64,000 nt of DNA from Anarhynchus alexandrinus. Its lineage: Eukaryota > Chordata > Aves > Charadriiformes > Charadriidae. Made by a program: the position numbers and the translations under genes. Positions within the stretch are counted from its first letter, which is position 1, and the number at the start of each line of letters is the position of its first letter. The stretch spans positions 495,403 to 559,402 of the forward strand of contig VUYV01000291.1 of assembly GCA_008711295.1 (NCBI GenBank), given 5' to 3'. Below are positions 35,460 to 47,681 of this stretch, piece after piece. Below the pieces are notes generated by a model that saw only the letters and a list, made by a program, of their open reading frames with translations, searched no databases and had not been told where the DNA came from.

Positions 35460-38400
35460 CTGAACATTTAGAGAAACACCAAACCAACAGAAAAGCAGAC
35501 ATGATCAGTGTAAGAATTCCAATTGGAGGTAACGGATCACAATACTTCGCACTTGTTTTGCTGCTTTCACCCCAGGAGAGCAAAGTGCTTTCCAAAGCTG
35601 AGTACTATTATCCCTCAGTTTAGAGACAGGAAATCCAGGCCACAGAAGGATAAATGGGATTCGCCCATAGCTGTGAAAAGAGCCCATATTTCTAGCTATT
35701 GGCTTCTGGACTTAATCCCTTAACCAGTTTAATCTCCTTTGGTTTAAGGACAAAAAATGAAGTAGAAAGATGTGGGGGACTGACAACTGCCGACTCCAGC
35801 CAAACTCCCAAATTTGCTGTGATGCATCTCAGAGCTTCCGGCCCTTGCTCAAGGGGTTGGATCTGCTCGTAAAAGACCTCTTTCAGAGGAAACCTCTCAC
35901 AGCTCAATCAGGTCAACAGTGAGTGTCAGCGCTGACTTACAGAAAAACCCGGTCAAAGACAACACAGATCTCCAGTCCTGTAGCGCTGTGTGGAACGTCC
36001 CGTGTCCCTCTAAGGAGGCACTACGTACCTGCCTACGGGATCAGACTGCCGGACTGGGACCATATGTGGTATAACAGTACAAACAAAAAAAGCCCCAGTA
36101 AATAGATAAAATGAGTACGAAAGACAGCGAGTAAACATCTGGCTTGTCAGACACAGGTCAGAATTCATGTTCGAGAACAATCTAGCACAGCGGGGATGTA
36201 ACAGTGGCAGCACTTGATGCTGCCCCACGTCGGGCTCAGCTCCAATGTTCTCCTCCTTTACAGCAAACATATGACTGAGGTGGTGAGTCAAATCTGAGCA
36301 TTCTCAAAATGGACAGTCACCAAAACCTTTCAGAGCCGAAGATCTGGGAGTTCAGTTTTCCCACACTGTAAATCACCACTGCTTGATCACTATTAAGGAA
36401 TTACACCAATATATACATCTCAAATTGTCCAAATGGACCTAGAATACCTCAGTGCCTAGCACTTATTTTTCCCATACTGTACCTGTCAGGTGGCAGCTAA
36501 ATACACGACAGATACGTGATGCTTCAGATGTCAAAGCGGCATCTTCCACTGATTGCAATGAGCTGCACATGGCACTTTCTTGTGGGATTGCTGGCCGATC
36601 CAGCAAGGGGCGAAAGGTGATCACTTGGAGAGTCCACCAGCACTGACCGGTACCATACCGTAACTTGAAAAGATAAACTGCAACATTCTCTGGAGCTGAC
36701 TGTTCTGAAGGCTGATCACACCAGCAGAAGCTAGGCTTGGCATGCTTTTTGGCTGCTTTTAATAATGCAGCCTTCTCTTAAAATGCAGGAAGGAATCCGA
36801 GTTGTAGTGTGCCGATTCCTGGAACAGAGGCATGCATGGGCTTGCCCTGCTTTACAATGCGCATCCTGCACGTATAGGTGCCATACGCATGAGGCTTTGT
36901 CTCCAGAAATACCTCTGGTTAAGGCTCCATGCAGAGTTATCATTCCTGGTGATGCCTCTGCTTACTACCTGATCTTCAGGAAATCCAGCTGCGGGTCCCT
37001 GCAATGACAGCCCATGGTCGCTCCGTAAACTACACCCAGTCCCTCCGTTAAGGTCAGTGTGTGCTTAACTATCTATTACACTGTAATAGTGAACCTTTTC
37101 ACCTCAAATGGCTGAGAAACAGCCTTTGTGTGGGTCTGCACAGACGCAGGAGAACAGTGCCTGTGGAGTTGGATCCTCTACACACGCACAAGCAGAACAG
37201 CTTGCGTGACACTGCGTAGGTACATAAGAACACACGTGTGTATGCAGAAAAATATGGACAAGGGGAAGAAAAACACATTTTTACACGATGAAAGCTTGCT
37301 CTGAGTTCAGCATTTTCACAGAAATGGTGATCAAGAAAAGAGAGAGACAAAGAACACACATATTCAACATGTATTTTACAGTTATAAATACATATTACAT
37401 TGTTTGACACTAAAGTATTTTCATACTCTTGAACATTGAAAACAACCATTATAAATAGTAAACAAAGAGATTGCAAACTTCCCGAGAAGAAAGAGAAGAA
37501 TGTTCAACAGTCCATTTCATTTATGATCATAAAAACTAAAAAACGGGAAAAGATTCGAGGAAACAAACCCCTGAAACTTTCCTGAAACTAGTTCAAATTT
37601 GAACCCTTAAAAGAGGGGCTGTGCTCCTCTCCCAAAAGCGCCTGCCTTAGGAACGCTGGCATTCACAAACACGTGCACAGAATGATGTTCTAATTCTGTC
37701 ATTTCTAACTTTGTTTTTATATGGAAATTTTGGAGGGACGTTTCTTTTAGGAGGCTGCAGCAGCTGATCCAAACCCACTTAGGTCCAGGGTTAGTATTTC
37801 TGATCGCCAAGCATTTTTGGATCAGCCAACCCTCCTGACTTTTGATCAGTCAGAACGGCATCCTATAAAATAAAAACGGGGGCAAACCACATTTGATTTT
37901 CCTGTTTCCTACCTGGCCATCCTTTCTGTGTCAGCAGTACTTTGATCATTGCCCCACCTAGAAACAAAATAACCGGCTCTCTAAGCTGGCGCACACGTAC
38001 TGAGATTTTCTGGGCACGGACATCCCCCTCTTTTCTCTCAGCAGAAGAGCTCTACAGAACACGCCTACCTTGCAAACTTTTCCTTATCACCAGAGATTTG
38101 ATCACCATCATACCTAGAAACAAAAGACAGTAAGTAAATCCACAAGGGTTATGCATTGCACGATAGTCAACACACAGCAGAAAGCAAAGAGGTTCACAAC
38201 TGCGAACTACTACAAATAACAGCACGGAAAATGAGGGCATGAGAATGACAAAGCAAAGAAAACGTAGCGCCTGACGAAACTCCCAAGCCATGCCGATTCA
38301 AAAGCTTCATTTGTATATTTAAAAAAGTGGGAGACACATTTCAGTGGATTTATGCAAACACTTTGACATACACTCACTGCTTGGGAAACTTAACAATCAG

Positions 38401-41228
38401 CACCGTTACAGAAAACACCACTGAGCTTTTATCGACAGCAGCCCATGAAATATTCATCGCCGTGTTGGAAGTGAAGAAGGAGCTGTATCTTTTCCAGACT
38501 GCAAACCACACCTCACTCCATTCAGCAGAGGGCACTGATGGTCTACAGATAACACGGGAGGGCAGAGACACGCGCTTAGGTGCAATGCATCACATAAGGA
38601 CGCCTCCAGAAAAAAGCTCTGGCAGGTACAGGCGCGGTACCGCCTGCTGGGGAGACTGGCAAAAGTCCAGTCAGGCACAAGAAACTGCTGGGGAAATAGA
38701 AGTGAAATGAGAGCTGGCTTAAATCCCTACAAGTAAACAGGTATCTCATTCCTACCCAAATCACCAGAAGTTAGGTGCCCACACAGGTACGTGCAAGTGT
38801 ATTGGCAGCAACTTTAGGGGGGAAATCCACATCAATGGGACTTTCGCCCCGTGGGATTAAAGCGTCACCGTTTCTGAAGCACTGTCCCAGACACAGGCAG
38901 CACTGCAACGTTTTACTAAAAAATAACATGCTGCTCCTCCTCTCCCTTTCCTAAAAACATACTAATCCTTTGAAATTCAATTTTGCTAGAATAGTTACAA
39001 AACCCCCACATTTTTTGAAAAAGATCTTACTTTTGGAGAAACTAAAATGCTTGTTCCAAAACAGAGTATGTAGGTTTTCAAAAATAAGGCTAATGGCTTT
39101 TCTAGAATTGAAGATTATTACTGCTCAAGAATAGTCAAGTGATACTTTGTATTAGAATTATCTTTTTCAAAATTACGTAATTTATTACAGCAGAGAGCCT
39201 ACGAAGCTATGAAGCTTTCATGTATTAGCTAACAAGGTAATACAGCATAATCAAGCATCTTTTTTCTTCTAAAAAACCTAATAATTAACTTTTTGCTTTT
39301 TTTTCTTCTGAAAGGAATTAAAACTAACTTTAAGTACCCCAACTGTACAGGTTCCTCTTTGAGGCTTCATATTTTCCTTCCTCAGTAAGGCTGACTCAAA
39401 CTCTGAAGAACAAGCTTAAGTGAGACGAGCTGTGTTTCTGTGTTGTGTCTCACACCAGCACCTTCAGAACACTCAAGTGAAAACGCCACTTTAGTCCACT
39501 TGGCTCTGCCCAGAGAACAGACCGAGCCCAAAAAGTTTTAAGCCAAAAGACAGATTCGATGAGGAATGGCCCCATGCCGTCTCGTCAGAAGTACATGCAG
39601 ACGCCTCCGAGTGCCGATGAGATGCCATGCAGAGATACCTGAGCTGGCTGGGAAGCCCCTGAGAAGCAAGGTGTGTTAGCTCGCGCGGAGCGCCGCACTG
39701 ACACCACTGCTCCTGCGCTCCACTAGCCTGGGGCTTGTCCGCTCCTCCTTGCCTGGTCGGCCGGGCTGAAGACGTTACGGCCTCCAACTACTGTTTTCTC
39801 CCTTCCAGTCCCCCAGCTGACCTCTCTGCCCACACGCCGCTTCAGGCACTTCAGTCAAAGCCAGCTGGGTTAGCTTAAACACTTCAACAGCAGTTCTTTG
39901 CTAACCAAACAACTTTGACCCAGACAAGTCAGGCATCAGTCACGTGAGCAATCTGGAGATGGGAAAAGTCCTAAAAGGAGGGCACGCCTCGAAGAGGATG
40001 TCTGAACATGGCCCTGGGCGTCTCTGCGCCGTTTTTCTGTACTCTCTAAAAGCAGAACAAGCTGCAGTTTTTACAGCATTTAAGATTTAAAGACCAGATT
40101 TCAATCTGACATCTAAAATCAGCTGAGTCTAAGCACAGCACTGCATACCTCTCCAGTAAAAATTACGGAACTATTGGCTCTCCCCACCACCAAACTTTGA
40201 AAGGCTGAAACCAGGACGGAGACGGACCACCGCACATGCACCGCTGTGCCTATAAACCCTGACGCTTATGCAGGCACAAATCAGGTCACATTCCTCGTAA
40301 ATCCTGTTCCCTTAACGTGTATCTTCTAGCGAACATTAGGACTCGCCCGCAGACCACCAGCTGTGACACCAGAGACTGGAACACCCTTTCTGTAAATGGC
40401 AGCAGCTGAACAGGGGCGCTGCTGGTCTCGTCCTGTGGGTTATGACATGGTGTTAGGACACGTCTTCAGCATCCTTATCTTTCAGGCTGACTAGGAAGAT
40501 CGCGTTAAAACCCTTCGGCGACAGCTGTGTTTCGGCATGGCTGCTGCTACAGAGCTGCAGTTACAATTTGGATAATCAGCAGTTATCTGTAGGCCTCAAA
40601 GCATCTACCCCTCACTGCAGCTGCTTGGTTTCTAATGAAAAAATGCAAACAGTGTGACCAGAAAAAAAAGGAAGAGTGAAAAAATGGCAATGATGCTTTA
40701 ATGTTTGTTTTTCTTGCTAGCCTAGAATATTCCACGTTAATTAACATTTATTTTGGCAATTTTTACTATTCAGTTACACCTAATGGTACATAATGAGCTT
40801 TAATCTTAAAAAAACAATCCACACCTCTAGGATCGGTCATATTGTTTTAACAAGCAGTTAACATCTGAAACAAATTCAAAATAAAATTCATTTTCAGTGG
40901 CAGAAAGACAACTTCAGCAATGTCAAATAACCAAAGTTCATCTACAGCAGTTGAAATAATAAGCTGAAAATCACAAATTTTCTCATTTGACATAGCTGCA
41001 GAGCGAAATTATGACACACACACACTGTCAGCTTTGTAAGCCAATAACTACATTAGGCAGATTTCTGCCAGGATGCCTAATTTGCTGAGGAAGCTGATAA
41101 AAACAGTAACTAGAATTTAGGTCAAGTTGTTGGCAAGTTCTTCAGCCTTTAAAACATCAGTAGTGAGACAGCTGTCTTTCTCCACTGAAAGAAGTCAGTG
41201 ATTTGGCCAACTCTTTGTAAATGCTCAC
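35460..41228 (-). other. ARNT2: ARNT2 intron 3
   Basis: This is a 5.8 kb intron with a MIR-like relic at 35578-35685. The rest has no recognised repeats or coding potential beyond chance open frames. Confidence 0.88.
35578..35685 (+). repeat. MIR-like core-SINE relic
   Basis: The segments caaagtgctttccaaagct, tactattatccctcagttta and gagacaggaaatccaggcca follow MIR order (aagtgctttac, tattatcccca, gaggaaactgaggca). It lies about 120 nt upstream of the bHLH exon in intron 3. Confidence 0.6.
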
Positions 41229-41276
41229 CTTGAAAATTTGCTGGGCCCCTCTCCATCTTCATCATCGAAGTCCATT
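41229..41276 (-). CDS. ARNT2: ARNT2 exon 3: acidic linker micro-exon
   Basis: This 48 nt exon contributes one base completing Gly, then 15 codons reading MDFDDEDGEGPSKFS, then AG of a split Arg codon. The acidic DFDDEDGEG run is characteristic of the ARNT family just ahead of the basic region. The acceptor is tttacag|A and the donor is TCAAG|gtgagc. The exon is a multiple of three with phases 2 and 2, so skipping it would remove 16 residues without a frameshift. A comparable short exon upstream of the bHLH is known to be alternatively spliced in the paralogue ARNT; use of that mechanism here is inference. Confidence 0.93.
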
Positions 41277-43059
41277 CTGTAAAAGCAAGATTTCCAAATC
41301 AGTGATCATGACATTGGCAACGGTGCCACGAAGATTCAAGCCCGAGGTTCTCAACCTCGTTTGATTTATATTTTGACTGGAGGTGTTAATGACTGCGGAT
41401 TCCAGTCTTGCTCATATTCTCCAGACCCCCTAAAAGTAGCTCATCCGCTGCCAGGAATACAAAGAATACAAGTTTTTTTAACAAATAAAGTAATAAATCA
41501 CTGTTCTTCTCCACAGAAATCTGCTCTGTTGAAATTAACAAATAAAAGGAAATACTAAAGAAATGCAGTTCCTGTGAGATGGTCAGAAGTAGTATCTCTC
41601 AGGCCTGATAAAAGTTTACAGCAATCAGGGGGGACTCTATGTCAGCAGACTGAAATTAAGGCTAAAGAAAACAAAGTTCTAAAGCCGTACGCATAACAAA
41701 CACCAAGCCACTATTTTTGCCCCAGTCTAGAGAAAGTATGTTAGAGGTAGAGCAGAATAAACTGGCAGCCTCCCTGCTCAGAGGATTATCTATGTCCGCG
41801 CAGCTGATGGTAACTGTGGTACGTTCTTCAGACTTGCCCCGTATTACTCACCACGTCACACAAATTACCAGGCAGTCTGCAGATGGCAACTACTTCGGGG
41901 TATTCCTGTGGTCATTATTAAAATGACCCACGGGTATATCGTGCACCTAACTTACCTGGTTTATGTCCCAGACCTTCTTCTTGAATCAGCGGAAGAGGCG
42001 CGCTCTTCCTTGGGCCAAACCTCAGCCCTCCAGCTAGGCTCCTCCAGGGAGCCACGCAACGCGGCAACCTCTTCCTTCGCTTCTTACACAGAGAGACTAG
42101 GAAGACTAACTTCCTAAATTAGCCACCTAAATTAGTTGCCTGTGTTAGGCAGTGTGATTGTCTCCTTCCCGTTGATATTAAGCCACTACAAAGTTACGCA
42201 ATAGTATGATTTCCAAAGCATTTTATACATTTTTATACCTTTAAAAAGAGGTGGACAAATATATATCCCAATTATAAGGGGGCGACTCTGCCATTAAGGT
42301 AGACTAAGAGCCAAGCTGATATAAAATTGTCATATACGATTATTGTATTAGTGTATTTATTTTAATACGAAAATGTATGTATGATCTACAGACCTTGACC
42401 ACTCACTTAAATGTAATTTGTGTAGGCAGGAAATCATAGTTTTGATTTGCAAACAATTTTGTCAGGTTTCTTTAACGCTCTAAGCTTTCTAACATTTCAG
42501 TGTAATAAAACTTTATACAGTTACAGATTCCAGGTCTTTAACACTCGTCATATTAACAACAGATATAAGTCATATTAAAGGCAAAACCCCTGCAAAGTGA
42601 CGGTAATATTTATCTCAGTATTAAAAGAAACCCCAGCCAATTAAAAATTAAGATTTGTATGTTCAGAGCGTGGAAACAATGATGTAAAAACACTCTTTAA
42701 AACTCCACCAGCACCGAGAAGTATGTGTGCCAGTCAGGCAACACTTCCTTGCTTCCCAACTTTGATAACCAAGAGAGACTGGTCTATAAAAGATGTGTCT
42801 GAGTCACGGCGATCTACGTACAAACAGGACAAGGCCAGCAAAGAAGCACAGGAATTGGAACCGGTAATAGAAAAGTCACAGTAATATTTTCCAGATGGTA
42901 ACAGTGATTATTCATTTCTGGAGGAAGCAGAGGGAAAACCATTTTCCCCAAAGAGTCTTAAGAAGAGATGTGCATTTAATTTGGTTAAGATTGATGCAAT
43001 CATCATTTTCACTATAAATTACATTTTTGCTCACCTAATTATCACCCAATCCGGTTTCA

Positions 43060-43240
43060 AAGCCAGTGACCTCCCCGCTGCCTTGCGCAGACCGACACCG
43101 ACCTCCAGTGGCGGCGCCCTCGCCCGTGCCCCACGCCTGCCGCCCAGCCGGCACCCGGCCACCGGCACCCCACGGTGGCCACCAGCGCTGCCACCAGCAG
43201 CCTGGATTTCCCCAGCCCTGCCGCACGTACAACATTCCCA
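43060..43240. other. Intronic GC/CpG-rich islet
   Basis: About 15 CpGs can be counted in roughly 160 nt, with repeated cc-accggcacc-type words, in AT-rich intron 2. Open frames on both strands are low-complexity (Pro/Ala/Arg) and probably not coding. Confidence 0.45.
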
Positions 43241-45302
43241 GCGATTTAACACTTATCATCCAGCCGAAGGGCTCCTCTTACCTACCTGCTTCTTCCCCAC
43301 CTATAATAACGTGCCTGTAGGTGACATTCCGGAACAAACTTCCAAGTGATTTCAATTGCAACATTCCTACCCAAACCCACAATGGGAAAGCCAACGTCAG
43401 GGGAGAGCTGTGGGTTCACAAGCGGAGGGCACGCTCGGAGCAGCCCTGGCTTGGCTCCACCTGAAACCACCCGCAAAAGCATCCCATCAGGCGTATCCTT
43501 CACCGGTTTTACCCGCAACTGAAACACAACTGAGAGAAACCTCTGGTTTCAAACTCGGGGAAAAAGCTGCAGAAAATATGGGGAAAAGCCTTTTCTTCAG
43601 GGATTTAGTAAGAATGCTTTAATTTGGGATGGATTAATTTTGTAATTCCTTTCCTTCCCCACCAACACACTGAGATCCCATGCCTTGGTAGATTTTCTGA
43701 GCTTCCAGCCAAATACTCCAGCTGCGTGCTGAGATGGATATTCTTCCCCCAAATCAAACATTAGCTCTACTGCATTTAGTGTAGTGTATTATTACTGGTA
43801 TGTAATGCAGAGAATTACGGAGACCCTGATGACGGTTTACGGCTCGACCCTGCTGCCTGCACTACGTGCCCACTTCCAACGGCAGTAGTGGGACTAACAC
43901 CCCTGTTCACCAGCTGGCTGGGCGTCAGCTCTGCATCTCACAAAATCTTAATGGGTTAATATCCATAGGTGATGCCTACCACATGTACAGCGGGCTCATC
44001 GCAGCAGAGTCCCAGCGCCTAGGGCGCAACACCACGCTGCAGCAGACCAAATCTTTAAATAACACCATCGCTTTATTAAACTACCCCAAAATCTTGATTT
44101 TATTCCAAATGCAAGATTATAAAAAAGAAGAAATTAAACATAAAATTCACTATAAATGTCAATATTCATAAAAAATGCAACAGCAAATGTATCTCTGTCC
44201 CATCTTTGTTAACAAAGATGCTTCCTATTTTCACATTTCACTGTGCAAAATGAGAAAACACTTTCAAACCCCTTCTCCCAAAAAAAATCTGAGTTATAAA
44301 GCCAGTGATTCCAATGCCCTGCCTGAACCACCGTGCCTGCTTTGCAGCAAGGCAGAGTGAACTATAGGGAATCAGTTGTAACCTCCAGCAGAACACATAA
44401 AAATATTACTCCAACGAACTCCTCATACCCTGACAGATGAGATCTTCAGTTCAGATGGAGTATATTGCGCATTGGCAAAACCGCAGAAGTAGCTTACAAG
44501 AAGACAAATGACATCATTTCAGAAGTTTCAGAAAGAGTATCTTTTATCTTCATTTAAAATTCCCATTAAAGAGACTTTAAAAAAGAGCTGCACTATGCTC
44601 TTTTGTTTTGAAGAGACAGCATAAATCTTGTTTTCCTCTTTCGTACTGCTCATGTCAATCGTGAAAAGGCCTGATGTATGAGGTACTTATTAAAATAAAT
44701 TTTCCTCCAAAGATGTGCGAGTACCATAAATACTGTGACAAAAAATATTTTTTAAAATTATTTATTTTTAATTGGAAACATTTTCATACAAAAACCCCCA
44801 CCCTCCAACAAGGTGGTCCTGCACAGGTTAAAAAATTGAGATGGGAGAGAATTTGAATGTCGCAACAAAATCATTATGTAGAATTCCCAAGAAACGTCAA
44901 AAGATGGCTTGCCATGAATATACGGCGTAGGAAGGGGGCAGGCAGGAAGGATCAGGAGCAGATGCAGCTGAGAGGCAGATGGGGATGAGTACTCCAGCCC
45001 TTTGTCCAGTACGATTTCGGGGGGACACGCAGGGCGGGAGGCTGGTGGGCTGAGGGCTCTTCCTCCCCAGATCTTACAGTTCTGGGTCAGAGAAAAGAAC
45101 AGACCACAGGCTGAACTGCAACAAACCCAATGCAACTGTAAACCAACCAATCAAAAAACCCCCCACAACCCTCCCTTCCCAAGCATAGATAACCTCGGAA
45201 GGTAAAAAAAAGCCCCATATCCTCTAATACAGCAAAGCCTAAAGAAAAACCATGTTAAATAAAGAATGGATGCTATATTAATCTAAGGTAGTCACTGACC
45301 AC

Positions 45303-45332
45303 TTTATTTATTTATTTATTTATTATTTATTA
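45303..45332. repeat. (TTTA)n microsatellite
   Basis: About seven TTTA units with one interruption in intron 2. Confidence 0.93.
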
Positions 45333-47569
45333 TCTTATACAGTACTAGGCTGTCATTTTTTTTTATAGAGTACTTGGTATAATTTATAGAAAGGAAAAAT
45401 ATTTTTCCAAGCTGTCAATGAAGCCAAATGCCGACACCGCAGAAACACCTTCTGGATAGCCAATGAGTTTAAACTGATCTACATTCAAGTCCATACAGCA
45501 ATTATTCTGCCAGCTTGCCTCAGCAATTATGAGAAAAGAAACAATTTTCAGAGATAACCGAAGCTGGAAAAGATGACTGTGTTCACTAGCTACATTCCTT
45601 TATGTCTGACACAAAGCATTCATTTCTAAAATGCCCAAGGATTTAGGTGTACAAAGATGTATCACCAGGAGAGTAATGAAAGGACCAAGTGTTAGCTGCA
45701 ACTTTGTTCAAAGAGAAGCTGGGAGGAATTAGACACAGCAGGCATTCTTCCCCTCAAGGCCTGAATACATACACACTGAACAACAAAAAAAAATAAAAAA
45801 TGCACCCTCAGCTCAGGCTTGGAGAAGGGCTATTAGTTTAGAGCTACGGTGCACAGACGAAACGCCACCGTCGGGGTATAACAGCAAACCTATACTATCT
45901 TACTCACCGAATTCGCATGTTAAATACATCTAAAATAATTTGATTTTATGTTCCTCCCACCCTCCCCCCACTCCACTTTCTTGCAAATAGATGATGATAC
46001 TTAAAATGCAACAGTGAAAGCATAGCTTTCAATTAATATCAAGTCAGTATTTAATATAATCAGAAGATTTCACAGTCAGCAGCCTCAACCCTCGGTAACA
46101 GGAATTTGCAAACTGGTCTTCGCAGCTGACGTGGTTTATGATCCAAAAAGAGGTCAATCACCCTGCAACTCAAAAGTACAAAAGTTTATCGACGTTATGT
46201 GGCAATGAAAAGATGTTAATGCTTTGTTTTCTCTTTTGAGTGCAAGTTTGAAAAGGTTGTTTCACCGAGCAGTTTCAAAATTAAAACGCGATGCCTGTCA
46301 AAGGCAGGCGTCAGGAGTTTCTCAGACCAACTTCTTAAAGTTAGCTCAGTGTATGGAAGCACACTCGGTGGGAGCAAATCGCCAAATTATCCTGTCCAAA
46401 GAACCCCCCTCAGAACAACCATCCTGAGCGTTCGGGTCACACCAACTGAACTCCACGTCCAAGGCAAGGTCCACCTTCTCTCTGCTTAATTCGTTCCCGG
46501 ACCGAGACTCCAGCAGTGGTCCCTGAGCAGACACCTAAAACGGGCAACGTAGTTGGCAAACAATCCCCAGAGCAGCTCTCACAAAGAACAATGTCTTCTC
46601 CTTAGGTGTCCATCAGTGAAGATTTTACTCACGCTATTGATCCTCTTAAGCCCTACCACTGTCATATTTAGGGCTAAATACAAGACTGACCAATTTCTTT
46701 GGCAGGCACTCGCGGATCAGAGGTACCAGAGAAAGCATCACCTAAAGACTGTTATTTGTGATCAACCTTTGATAAAAGCAGGTTTTTTTGCTAATACTAG
46801 AAAGTAGTTTTCTGGCCTTCTGCAGCTCTTGATACACTTTTCTTCTAACACATAGGATTAGTATGAGTTCCCACAGAGAAATCTGATGTGGAAAAGCTAT
46901 CCCTACACCACACCAACCTCTACGGTTGGATAAAACAAATTTTCTCCTTTAGCAGAGCCCTCAAGCTAGTGCAAGGGCTGAACTTGATTCAAACCCTTTC
47001 TCCCAGAATCAGAGCGACTACGCTGCACTTCCAGCAAGACCTCGAATATCGCAGACCACAATCTCTGAAGAGTGACTGCTTGTGCTATTTCTGTACCTGG
47101 GAGTTTAAAGAAAACATTTTTAACAGAAGGCCTTTATTTGAGAGATTCCAAGTCCAAACTTCAGATGAAGTCGGATAAGTCTGCATGTGCAAGTAAGAAC
47201 AGATTTTGCTCCTTTTATTCACATGATAAATCCTTTTGAGATTAAACAGAGGCAGGCAATACGCATTCATTACATGTACAGCAGCCACGGGATCCAAACT
47301 CCGTTTCTGGATGCTTTGCCAAACCTGAAAGTCTTTTGAAGCATGCAAAACAACAAACCACACACTTATCAGCAAGTTTGATCTCGCAGGAAGAGAGCAG
47401 ATACATTGAAGAGAAAACCAAAACATCAGTGACTAATGCCATAGTGTAGTTTACATACACAAACATTACATAATCAACATACACATATAGGTACATTTTC
47501 AGTTTTTTTAATACCAGTCATTTCCAATTTCAGACCTGAAAAAAAAAGAAAAAAAAAGAAATGGCTTAC

Positions 47570-47681
47570 CCAGAGCGACGCTTTCCTCCTCTGGAGGGCA
47601 TGGATCCTGCCATTCGCACTTGTCCACTTGCCATGGGTGCCACCGGCAAGGCCACCGAGCCAGGAATATCTGATGCCATTT
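47570..47681 (-). CDS. ARNT2: ARNT2 exon 2: N-terminal tail
   Basis: This 112 nt exon supplies the last two bases of a split Glu codon, 36 full codons starting MASDIPGSVALPVAPMASGQ, and the first two bases of a Gly codon. It ends in a basic GGKRRSG stretch that resembles a nuclear localisation signal. The acceptor is ttacag before AA-ATG and the donor is TCTGG|gtaagc, a strong match. The segment is low in predicted structure and precedes the acidic linker. Compared with mammalian ARNT2 as I remember it, the Met-Ala-Ala-Thr-Gly stretch is one residue shorter here. The in-frame ATG at 47677-47679 might be taken for a start. However, the open frame and split Glu codon fit a preceding exon encoding about 10 residues, which was not found in the window. 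Confidence 0.92.

Larger units (their letters stand above)
41277..47569 (-). other. ARNT2: ARNT2 intron 2
   Basis: This 6.3 kb intron contains a GC/CpG-rich islet at 43060-43240 and an (ATTT)n microsatellite at 45303-45332. No other gene was seen. Confidence 0.88.

Noticed and set aside
47677..47679. Internal ATG of exon 2 as the translation start
   Set aside because: A good acceptor lies just two bases upstream, and those two bases complete a Glu codon expected in ARNT2, so this is an internal Met.
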